Below are positions 8,358 through 15,488 of a DNA stretch of 35,219 nt, piece after piece. The translations under genes were made by a program, and so were the position numbers. Position 1 is the first letter of the stretch, and every line of letters starts with the position of its first letter. This DNA comes from a bacterium UBP3_UBA3054 (GTDB lineage Bacteria > Auribacterota > UBA3054), in contig DFCM01000141.1 in the NCBI GenBank assembly GCA_002366995.1, positions 1-35,219 of the forward strand, given 5' to 3'. The notes under the pieces are model-generated. The model worked only from the letters and a program-made list of their open reading frames with translations. It did no database searches and was not told where the DNA came from.

Positions 8358-9808
8358 TAGAAGAGCTTGCCGGCGCCCTGGGCGGGAGCGAACAGGTACT
8401 GGTTGTCGGCGTAGCCATCAAGATCGTGCGGGAGGTAGTAGGCCTCGTGGATCTTCTTGATGAACTCAGGACCCTTGCCTTTGGGGATGAGGTGCACCGT
8501 GCAGCCGCCGAAGCCGGCGCCGGTAAGCCTGGATCCGTAGGAACCGGCCGCTTTGCCGGCTTCCACAAGGGCGTTGAGTTCTTCGCAGCTGATCTCGTAA
8601 TCATCGCGGCAGCTGGCGTGTGATTGATCCATAAGAAGGCCGAAAGCCTCGGCTTTGTTTTCGGAGTCGCCGTTCAGAAGCGCCGTGGAGTCTTCCACTC
8701 TTCTGGCCTCGGAGATGACGTGCCTGGCTCTCTTCTTGACCTGGAAGCCGCCCTGCGGTTCAGGCATCACTTCGCCGGTCTTGGTGAGGCAGACTTCCTT
8801 GGCGGCGTATTCTTCCGAAACGCCCAAAGCATCCGCGATCATCTTGACGGTGTAGCCTTCGTCGACGAGCGCGGTCTCGATCTTGTTGAGGGCGTCGTCG
8901 AAGCCTTCCGTCTCATTGGCGAACCAGTCGTAGAGCATGGTGGGTTCCTTGGCGCCCGCTTTGCCAGCCAGCTTGTGCAGCAGCATGTAGGCGATGCGGC
9001 ACTCGACCGTGCGCATGTTGTAGGCGACCCTGGCGTTGCCGGCCTTGGCGGCTTTGACGCGGGAGTGGCAGACCAAGATGTCGGCTTCCTTGGGCAGCGT
9101 CACGAGTTTCGTCCTGATGGGATAGAAGTCGATCTTGAGGCATTTGCCGGCCTGGCCGAGAATGGAGATGGACTGGTCCATGCCGCCACTTGCCATGCCG
9201 ACGTAGTGGTCGGATTTGGCCATGACTTCCGCCAGAACGACCGGATCGATCGTCCTGCCGTTGATGGCGAGGATCGCTTCGGCGGCCGCGACCGTGAAGG
9301 CGGCGGAGGAAGAGAGGCCGCTGGCAAGGGGAACGTTGCCGTCTATTACCATTTTCAGGCCCTGGAGGCCTTCTTCGGTGCCCCAGAAATCAATTAAGCC
9401 TTGAGTGGCGCTCTTGATGTAGTTGCCCCAGTCGCCGCCCTGGTACGGCGGAATGTTGCGCTCGATCGTAAAGGAGCCGCCCTGGAAAGAAGGAATGACA
9501 TTGGCGAAGCTGATGACGTTGTCCTTGCTGGCGCCGGCCACGATGAGCATGTCTCTCGATATGGCCATGGGCATCACGGGGAAACCGTTGTAGTCGGTGT
9601 GCTCGCCGATCAGATTGACTCTGCCGGGGGCGCGGACGACCACCACTTCCTCCGGAGCGAAAGTTTTTTCATAGACGGTTATGGAGTTTATAAGTCTCTG
9701 CCTCGCTTCTTCCGCCACATCGGCGGCCTGGGCGTTGACGGAAAGAAGGACTTCCATAACGCTTGGATCTTTGGCTTCCAGTTTGGCTTTCAGGGCTGAA
9801 CTGTTCAT
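8357..9808 (-). CDS. galK: GHMP-family galactokinase, GALK2/fungal Gal1-like
   Basis: Phosphorylates galactose, or possibly N-acetylgalactosamine, at C1 with ATP. The galactokinase signature GRVNLIGEHTDYNG is at residues 62-75, the ATP-binding motif is ASGLSSSAA, and GSRLTGAGFGGCTV is the C-terminal GHMP motif. At 483 residues it is about 90 longer than typical bacterial GalK, with a 30-residue N-terminal extension. Several stretches (GMDQSISILG, DQSHASCRDDYE, a YLFAPAQGAG end) resemble my recollection of human GALK2, a GalNAc/galactose kinase, more than E. coli GalK. That specificity is inferred. The start has a good AGGAGA site. It follows the miniprotein by 36 bases and overlaps uppP. Its neighbour two genes upstream is a hexosamine-1-kinase-like gene, so both may serve host-glycan or mucin sugar use. 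Confidence 0.93.
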   Translation of the reverse strand: MNSSALKAKLEAKDPSVMEVLLSVNAQAADVAEEARQRLINSITVYEKTFAPEEVVVVRAPGRVNLIGEHTDYNGFPVMPMAISRDMLIVAGASKDNVISFANVIPSFQGGSFTIERNIPPYQGGDWGNYIKSATQGLIDFWGTEEGLQGLKMVIDGNVPLASGLSSSAAFTVAAAEAILAINGRTIDPVVLAEVMAKSDHYVGMASGGMDQSISILGQAGKCLKIDFYPIRTKLVTLPKEADILVCHSRVKAAKAGNARVAYNMRTVECRIAYMLLHKLAGKAGAKEPTMLYDWFANETEGFDDALNKIETALVDEGYTVKMIADALGVSEEYAAKEVCLTKTGEVMPEPQGGFQVKKRARHVISEARRVEDSTALLNGDSENKAEAFGLLMDQSHASCRDDYEISCEELNALVEAGKAAGSYGSRLTGAGFGGCTVHLIPKGKGPEFIKKIHEAYYLPHDLDGYADNQYLFAPAQGAGKLF

Positions 9809-9844
9809 AATATTTCTCCTGGATTAGGGTTACAAAAAATATTT

Positions 9845-10009
9845 TCAGTCTTTGGCCGGGCCGGTTATGGCGTCGGCGGGGATAGTTTCGCCGGGAGCTA
9901 AACGCGTGTCGAGCGGGCGGGCGAAAAGAACAAGGGCAATGACGGACAAAACCACCATCAAGCCAACGATCACGTACCAAGGCAGGGTGAATTTTTTCTG
10001 TTCTTCCAT
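9845..10009 (-). CDS. 54-residue single-pass membrane miniprotein
   Basis: A short frame with an excellent AGGAGG ribosome binding site (10020-10015) that itself overlaps the TAG stop of the upstream gene. The product starts MEEQKKFTLP, has one clear transmembrane helix (about residues 11-30, ending in Arg) and a short Pro/Asp-containing tail ending PAKD, predicted to lie in the periplasm. I do not recognise a family. Its position directly between the dehydratase-like fusion and galK, with coupled translation, argues that it is real and co-expressed. It could anchor or modulate a neighbouring enzyme or be an independent membrane peptide. Confidence 0.72.
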   Translation of the reverse strand: MEEQKKFTLPWYVIVGLMVVLSVIALVLFARPLDTRLAPGETIPADAITGPAKD

Positions 10010-10018
10010 AAATGCCTC

Positions 10019-12337
10019 CTATTTCCTGATCGGTCCGAAAATGTTTCCGAACTTGTTGAGGTTCAAAGCTTCCGTAAAGGAGCTGATCTTGGTAAGCGTG
10101 CTGCAGGGGTCTGTCGTCTCGTCTAGGCAGTCGCCGTCCAGAACAAGGAGCGGGATGCCGATCTCGGTAAGCGACTGTCTCAGGTACTTGATGAAACTAC
10201 TGTCCGCCATGGAGCAGCGTCCGAACATGTGGTTGTAGAGGACGGCGCCCGTGATCTTAGCGGTGTTGGCTCTCTGCTTGATCCTGTTGACGCGGACTTC
10301 GGGATCGAGGAATCCGACCGTCAGAAGCTTCCTGGCCAGGCTGGTGTAGGGGTCGTTGGGATCGAGCTCTTCCCAGCCGACGAAGTTCACTTCCTCGAAG
10401 GCGACCGGCGCGTGGCAGGTCTGCTCGAGGTAGGTCATAGTCCTGCCGCTGTAAAAAGGCGGCAGATGCAGCCACAGAAGGCGGTGCGTCTCGTCGATGT
10501 GCGTGTGCTTCTCAACTTCTTTCTTGCGTTCCAAAAGCTCTTCCAAAAAGACCTGCTGAAGGTCGACCATCTCCTGTTTGCCCCAGAGCTGCGAGAAGAT
10601 GTTGGCGTAGGAGACGGCTTCCGTGCCCGGGATAAGCGGCGGGCTGGTGAAGCGGATCTGGTTGCACTGGATGGCCAGCTCGCGGGCCTTGTTTGATAGG
10701 ACGCAGGCCTCGGCCAGGCGGTCGGGGTCCATCTTCAAACCCATGGCGTCCTCCATCGCCTCAACGGATTCCTTGAGGCCGTTGGCGATCGTCCTGACGG
10801 CGGATTCGCCGCCGCGGCCGGGAGTGTGAAGCGTGTAGAAGCGGTTGCTGGAGGAGGAGCAGTTGGAACGGACCAGGTCCGCGAAGATCCTTTCCCCCTG
10901 CTGGCAGGGCTGGCTGGTAGTCACCGTAAAGTCGGCGTGCGGCAGTGTCTCGTCGCCTTCCAGAACTCTTAAGAAAGAGCAGGTCTCGCCGGAGAAGCCT
11001 TTGCAGGCCGCGTGGTCGAAGCATTTCCTGAGGCGTTTCTGGTTGCGGCCTTTCAGAGCGGCGTAAGTTTCCAGCGTCAGAGACCTGACGCCCAAAGCGG
11101 CCAGGATCTCCGAGGGGAAGAAAAGATTGCGCCAGACCAGGGGCTCCTTGCCCCTCGAGAAAAACTCGTGGCGCGTCATCTGCGTGCGCATGGCCGTGGA
11201 CTTGTTAACCAGAGCGCGGTCGAAAAGCTTGTCGGTGAAAGATTCCAGCGTCTTTTTGAGTTCTTCGCTCTTCAGGGTATCTTTCACTTTGCTGATCTCG
11301 GGGAAGGTGAGCTTGCTGCTGCCGTCCTCCCCTTTCACTTTAGCGACGCTGTCGAAAACGCGCAACGCTTCCCTTCTCAAATTGGGATCAGTGACGGCGT
11401 CCACGAAATGCTTGAATTCAGGGATCGTGATGCCCGTGCGTTTCGTTTCGACGGTCTTGGGCGGTTCTACCTTGCCCCTGAGCGAGTCGTACTGCCTGGC
11501 CAAAACCGCGGCGCCCAGGGCGCCCATGACGGGGTGGAATTCCGGGATGATGATGTTGCAGCCGGTGATCTCTTTCAGATAATAGGCAACCGCCCTGTTG
11601 TAGGCCACGCCGCCCTGGAAGATGATGTCGCCGTGGTAATTCAAAAAGAGCTCGCCTACGCCGGACATGATCGTCCTGGCCTGGGCGCGGCAGGCCGCCG
11701 CGATAACGTCGCCCAGAGGATAGCGGTTCTTGAATTTGTTTATGCTCGTGGCGCCCAACACAGCGCAGACCGAACTGACCTCCAGATCGGAATCGAAGTT
11801 GCACTTCTGGGCCATCTCGGTGATAGGCACGTTCAGCTTGGCGGAGACGGAATCAAGGAAGGCGCCGGTGCCGGCCGCGCAGATGCCGCTCATCTTTGAA
11901 GTCCAGATGTTCATCTCCGGATTGTAGAGCATGGCCTTACTGTCCTGGCCGCCGACGTCCAGAATCGCCTTGCAGTCGGGATAATAATGGCGGGCGCCGG
12001 AAACGTGCGCCGTCACTTCGGAAACGAAATAGTCGAAGTTCAGGAATCTGTGCAGCTCGTCGACCACCTGGGAGCCTGTCACGATCGTGCAGGAGATGTC
12101 GTCCTGCGTCTTGCCGACGGAGGCAAGGAAGTCGACGATCGTCTTGGAGAGCGCGCCGACGTTGCACTGCCCGCAGTTGGAGCAGCGGCCGGTGCAGGCG
12201 AGCTTCGCGTCCTTTTTCGGCACCGTGCGCTGGTACATGGAGTGCATGACCTTGCCTTCCTCGGTAAGGATCACAGCCTTGATCGTAGTGGAGCCGATGT
12301 CCACGCCTAAAAACAATTTCTTTTTAGCAACAGCCAT
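10019..12337 (-). CDS. Fused 2-hydroxyacyl-CoA dehydratase activator (BadF/HgdC) and HgdB-like iron-sulfur protein
   Basis: Members of this family couple ATP hydrolysis to a very low-potential electron transfer from a [4Fe-4S] activator to a partner iron-sulfur protein. Here both parts lie in one 772-residue chain. Residues 6-285 are the ASKHA activator: GVDIGSTTIK (11-20), DVGGQDSK (127-134), C153 in GICAAGTGAF and C191 in SSVCAVLG, spaced like the two cluster cysteines of HgdC. Residues about 395-765 resemble HgdB or double-cubane reductases, with C439, C445, C453, C478, C493 and a late CSMADSSFIKYL segment. Unusual is C48-x3-C52-x2-C55-x2-C58 near the N-terminus, a possible extra cluster or zinc site. 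The substrate is unknown. An oxygen-sensitive, cytoplasmic enzyme is expected. The start has AAGGA nine bases upstream, and the gene follows the kinase by 15 bases. Confidence 0.88.
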   Translation of the reverse strand: MAVAKKKLFLGVDIGSTTIKAVILTEEGKVMHSMYQRTVPKKDAKLACTGRCSNCGQCNVGALSKTIVDFLASVGKTQDDISCTIVTGSQVVDELHRFLNFDYFVSEVTAHVSGARHYYPDCKAILDVGGQDSKAMLYNPEMNIWTSKMSGICAAGTGAFLDSVSAKLNVPITEMAQKCNFDSDLEVSSVCAVLGATSINKFKNRYPLGDVIAAACRAQARTIMSGVGELFLNYHGDIIFQGGVAYNRAVAYYLKEITGCNIIIPEFHPVMGALGAAVLARQYDSLRGKVEPPKTVETKRTGITIPEFKHFVDAVTDPNLRREALRVFDSVAKVKGEDGSSKLTFPEISKVKDTLKSEELKKTLESFTDKLFDRALVNKSTAMRTQMTRHEFFSRGKEPLVWRNLFFPSEILAALGVRSLTLETYAALKGRNQKRLRKCFDHAACKGFSGETCSFLRVLEGDETLPHADFTVTTSQPCQQGERIFADLVRSNCSSSSNRFYTLHTPGRGGESAVRTIANGLKESVEAMEDAMGLKMDPDRLAEACVLSNKARELAIQCNQIRFTSPPLIPGTEAVSYANIFSQLWGKQEMVDLQQVFLEELLERKKEVEKHTHIDETHRLLWLHLPPFYSGRTMTYLEQTCHAPVAFEEVNFVGWEELDPNDPYTSLARKLLTVGFLDPEVRVNRIKQRANTAKITGAVLYNHMFGRCSMADSSFIKYLRQSLTEIGIPLLVLDGDCLDETTDPCSTLTKISSFTEALNLNKFGNIFGPIRK

Positions 12338-12352
12338 ATATTTTCCTTAATT

Positions 12353-13474
12353 TTAATTCTCTTTCAAAAGATCGTCGACAATTTTGCGCATGGCGTCCTT
12401 CTGTTCCTCCATGGACTTCACCATCTTGAACTGGACCCTGGCGCGGTCTAAGTTGTGGTTCTCCCTTTCCGTCTGGAAATAGACGTCGCCGTTCAGATGG
12501 TCCGCCAGGAAGCGGAGGCCTATCTCGAAGGTGATCAGATTGCCGCAGAAATAGAGAAGTTCCTTCTCCCTTTCGGAAAGGATGTTCTTGGTCGCGGAGA
12601 CGTATCCCCTGACCAGCCCTTCGAAAAGCGAGATGTCCATATTGATCTTGTCGAGGTCGCGTTCGTCCTCGTCGCCCGTCCTGGTGGTGGACCTTACGCA
12701 GTCTCCCACGTCGTAGAGGGATGAGCCCGGCATCAGGGTGTCGTAGTCGATGACGCAGAGCCTCTTCCCGTTGGCGTCCAGCAGCACGTTGTTGATCTTC
12801 GTGTCGTTGTGCGTCACTCTTTCCGGAATGCTGCCGTCTTTTATGCCGTCAAGGACGCAGCTGATGGTGTCCTTCCTCGCGAAACAGAAGTCCATCTCTT
12901 CCTTTACGCTTGCGGCTCTGCCGGCGGCGTCCTGCTTAAAAGCCTCCTCCAGCTGCTCGAAGCGGAAGACCGTGTCGTGGAACCTGGGGATCGTTATTTC
13001 CAAAGGCCCGCCCGGGATGTCGTTCAGAAGGTACTGGAACTCGCCGAAAGCCTTGCCGGTCTCGTAAGCCTGGGTCACGGTCTCGGCGTGGTCTACGGAG
13101 AAACCGCCTTTGACGTATTCCATGACGCGCCAGAACTCGCCGTTGTCGTCGATGAAGAAGTAACGGCCGTCGCTGGCGGCGCGGAACTGCAGCGGCACGA
13201 TCCTAACCGATTTGTCCTCCCTGACTTTCTTCCTCAGGTGCTGGCAGACGCGGCCAATGTTGCTCATTACTTTGTCAGGCTCGGTGAAGACCTTGGTGTT
13301 CAGCCGCTGCAGAACAAAGTCGTCGTAGCGCCCGTTCATCATCCCGTGGATGTGATAGGTGCTGTTGATATGCCCTCCTTTCAGCCTCGAGACTTCCTGA
13401 ACTTTGAGCTCAGGCTCGAACTGCATGGAGACCGAATGGAGACGCCACTTTAGGAATTCAGATAGTAAAAACAT
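12353..13474 (-). CDS. Aminoglycoside-phosphotransferase-fold kinase, N-acetylhexosamine 1-kinase-like
   Basis: Probably phosphorylates a sugar, by analogy with NahK, which makes GlcNAc-1-P or GalNAc-1-P from the free sugar. Visible motifs are GGHINSTYHI at the N-terminal nucleotide loop, the catalytic HND (residues 222-224) followed by TKINNVLLD, and the metal-binding VIDYDTLMPG, then LYDVGD. NahK proteins carry very similar blocks and length. I chose the ATG at 13474 (373 residues) because a -10 box ends seven bases before it; an ATG at 13483 and a TTG at 13510 are in frame, but the first overlaps the -10 box and neither has a ribosome binding site. It is first in a unit with the dehydratase-like fusion, a miniprotein, a galactokinase and uppP. 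Homoserine- or choline-kinase-like activity is a less likely alternative. Confidence 0.85.
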   Translation of the reverse strand: MFLLSEFLKWRLHSVSMQFEPELKVQEVSRLKGGHINSTYHIHGMMNGRYDDFVLQRLNTKVFTEPDKVMSNIGRVCQHLRKKVREDKSVRIVPLQFRAASDGRYFFIDDNGEFWRVMEYVKGGFSVDHAETVTQAYETGKAFGEFQYLLNDIPGGPLEITIPRFHDTVFRFEQLEEAFKQDAAGRAASVKEEMDFCFARKDTISCVLDGIKDGSIPERVTHNDTKINNVLLDANGKRLCVIDYDTLMPGSSLYDVGDCVRSTTRTGDEDERDLDKINMDISLFEGLVRGYVSATKNILSEREKELLYFCGNLITFEIGLRFLADHLNGDVYFQTERENHNLDRARVQFKMVKSMEEQKDAMRKIVDDLLKEN

Positions 13475-13481
13475 ATTGTTC

Positions 13482-13510
13482 ATAGTACCATAAAAGAGGC
13501 GTATTTGCAA
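13482..13510 (-). promoter_or_regulatory. Promoter of the hexosamine kinase operon (leaderless)
   Basis: TTGCAA (13510-13505), a 17-base spacer and TACTAT (13487-13482) precede the ATG at 13474 by seven bases. The -10 box overlaps the alternative ATG at 13483, which therefore could not be used from this promoter. Confidence 0.5.
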
Positions 13511-13544
13511 AGAAGCCGGCCCCTGCCGTTCCTCCTCCGGCTAT

Positions 13545-13573
13545 TTGACTTGAAAGGGCCCTAAGAGTATAAT
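13545..13573 (+). promoter_or_regulatory. Promoter of leuC
   Basis: TTGACT (13545-13550), a 17-base spacer and a perfect TATAAT (13568-13573). The leader to the ATG at 13610 is about 30 bases, A/C-rich, and has no recognisable Shine-Dalgarno sequence and no leader peptide or attenuator. Confidence 0.82.
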
Positions 13574-13609
13574 GTCCAATACTTGTAATTAAAAAACCAC
13601 ACCTTTCGT

Positions 13610-14908
13610 ATGGGCCTGACAATAACTGAAAAAATCATCGCCAAACACGCCGGCAGGACTTCCGTCACGCCGGGCGAGACCGTTTGGGTCAGCGTCGACC
13701 TCGTGATGACTCACGACGTCTGCGGTCCCCCCTCTTTCGCCATCATGGAACGCGAGTTCGGCAGCGACGCCCCGGTTTTCGACAAAGAGAAGGTCATCCT
13801 TATCCCCGACCACTTTATTTTCACCAAAGATCCCGCTTCCATAAGGAACGTCGACCTCCTGAGGGGATATGCCAAACGCAAGGGCATCAAATATTTCTAC
13901 GATCCCGCCAACGAGACCTACCGCGGCGTCTGTCACGTCGGGCTTCCTCAGGCCGGGCACTGCCGCCCCGGCGAACTGGCGATCGGCACGGACTCCCACA
14001 CCTGCACTTACGGCGCCTTCGGCGAATTCTCTACTGGCGTCGGCAACACTGACGCGGGTTTCGTTTTGGGAACCGGCAAGTTCCTCCTTAAAGTTCCGAA
14101 ACAACTCCTCTTCCTCTTCGAGGGCGAGCTCCCGAAGGGCGTCATGGGCAAAGACATCATCCTTACTTCCATCGGCAGGATAGGAAGCGACGGCGCCACC
14201 TACTGCTCCATGGAATTCCGCGGCTCCGCCATCAGATCCCTTTGCATGGACGAAAGGATGACGATCTGCAACATGGCGGTGGAAGCGGGCGCCAAGAACG
14301 GCATCATCGCCCCGGACGAAAAGACCAGGGAATATCTGAAAGGCCGCACCGACAAACCTTACACCGAGTACCAGTCAGATCCGGACGCCAGCTACGCCGC
14401 CAAATACGAATTCAAGGCTGAGGAACTGGTGCCCGTGGTCGCGAAGCCCTATTCCCCCGGCAACGTCTGCCCGGCCAAGGAAGTGGCTGGAACGCCTGTC
14501 ACGCAAGTTTATATCGGCTCCTGCACCGGCGGCAAGACCGCCGACTTCAAAGCTGCCGCTGAGATATTGAAAGGCCGCAAGGTCAAGATCAGAACGATCA
14601 TTACTCCCGCCACCAAGGAAGTCGCCGCTTCTTTAGACACTGAAAAGATCGGCGGCGAAACGTTGAGGCAGATCTTCGAAGCGGCCGGCTGCGATCCCAT
14701 CCAGCCGCCAAGCTGCGGCGCCTGCATGGGCGGACCTATCGACACTTACGGCCGCACCATGGCTGACGAAGTGGTGGTCTCCACGACCAACAGGAACTTC
14801 CCCGGCCGCATGGGCTCCATGCAGAGCCAGGTCTATCTCGCCAGCCCTTACACCGCCGCGGCCACTGCCCTTTTCGGCGTCATCACCGACCCAAGGGAGG
14901 TGCTCTAA
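13610..14908 (+). CDS. leuC: 3-isopropylmalate dehydratase-type large subunit
   Basis: With LeuD isomerises 2-isopropylmalate to 3-isopropylmalate in leucine synthesis, using a [4Fe-4S] cluster in the cytoplasm. The 432-residue length fits the type 2 (archaeal-like) LeuC/homoaconitase class rather than the about 470-residue E. coli type. Cluster ligands are C305 in YIGSCTGG and C369 and C372 in PPSCGACMGG; THDVCGPPS near residue 40 and GTDSHTCTYGAFG are further family blocks. Close relatives act as homoaconitase or dimethylmalate dehydratase, so the substrate is not certain; no other leucine-pathway gene is in the window. The stop overlaps the start of leuD by one base (TAATG). The alternative of an earlier start is unlikely given the promoter position. 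Confidence 0.93.
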   Translation: MGLTITEKIIAKHAGRTSVTPGETVWVSVDLVMTHDVCGPPSFAIMEREFGSDAPVFDKEKVILIPDHFIFTKDPASIRNVDLLRGYAKRKGIKYFYDPANETYRGVCHVGLPQAGHCRPGELAIGTDSHTCTYGAFGEFSTGVGNTDAGFVLGTGKFLLKVPKQLLFLFEGELPKGVMGKDIILTSIGRIGSDGATYCSMEFRGSAIRSLCMDERMTICNMAVEAGAKNGIIAPDEKTREYLKGRTDKPYTEYQSDPDASYAAKYEFKAEELVPVVAKPYSPGNVCPAKEVAGTPVTQVYIGSCTGGKTADFKAAAEILKGRKVKIRTIITPATKEVAASLDTEKIGGETLRQIFEAAGCDPIQPPSCGACMGGPIDTYGRTMADEVVVSTTNRNFPGRMGSMQSQVYLASPYTAAATALFGVITDPREVL

Positions 14909-15453
14909 TGAACGACAAGATCTTAAAAGGCAAAGCCTACGTTCTGGACGACAAGATCGATACCGACCAGATCATTCCGGCCTGCTACCTGACGCTCGTC
15001 CCGACCATTCCTGAAGAACGCGTCGCCCTCGGAAGCCACGCCCTTTCCGGACTGCCCGACCGCTACCAGCGCTTCATAAAGGAAGGCGAAACGCAGTGTG
15101 AATACACCTTCATCGTGGCCGGCCGCGACTTCGGCTGCGGCTCCTCCCGCGAGCACGCTCCCGTGGCGCTCTCAGCCGCCGGCATCAAGGCGGTCATCGC
15201 CGAATCCTACGCCAGGATCTTCTTCAGAAACTGCATCATGACGGGTTCCGTCTATCCCATGGAAACGCCTGTCAAACTGAACGAAGTCATCAAAAACGGT
15301 GACGAGCTTACCCTCGACCTTACCAACAACACTCTGACTCTCCCCGACGGAAAGACCGTAGAGCTTACGCCGCTTGGCGCCGCGGGTGAAGTCATAGAAG
15401 CCGGCGGCATTTTCGAATTCGCCAAAAAGTCCGGCATGATCTCAAAACAGTAA
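14908..15453 (+). CDS. leuD: 3-isopropylmalate dehydratase-type small subunit
   Basis: Swivelling-domain partner of the large subunit that completes the active site. The 181 residues begin with the family block YVLDDKIDTDQIIPA and contain GRDFGCGSSREHAPVAL and AESYARIFFRNCIMTG, which hold the substrate-contacting loops. The spacing and length match type 2 LeuD/HacB. Translation is probably coupled to leuC: the ATG shares a base with the leuC stop and a strong GGGAGG site lies just inside the end of leuC. The next gene begins 35 bases downstream. Confidence 0.94.
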   Translation: MNDKILKGKAYVLDDKIDTDQIIPACYLTLVPTIPEERVALGSHALSGLPDRYQRFIKEGETQCEYTFIVAGRDFGCGSSREHAPVALSAAGIKAVIAESYARIFFRNCIMTGSVYPMETPVKLNEVIKNGDELTLDLTNNTLTLPDGKTVELTPLGAAGEVIEAGGIFEFAKKSGMISKQ

Positions 15454-15488
15454 ATTAATCGTTAAAAACATAAAGAACCGGAGAAAAC

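Noticed and set aside
13475..13609. Possible leader peptide or attenuator before leuC
   Set aside because: No Leu-rich short frame or pair of alternative hairpins is present; the region is explained by two divergent promoters.
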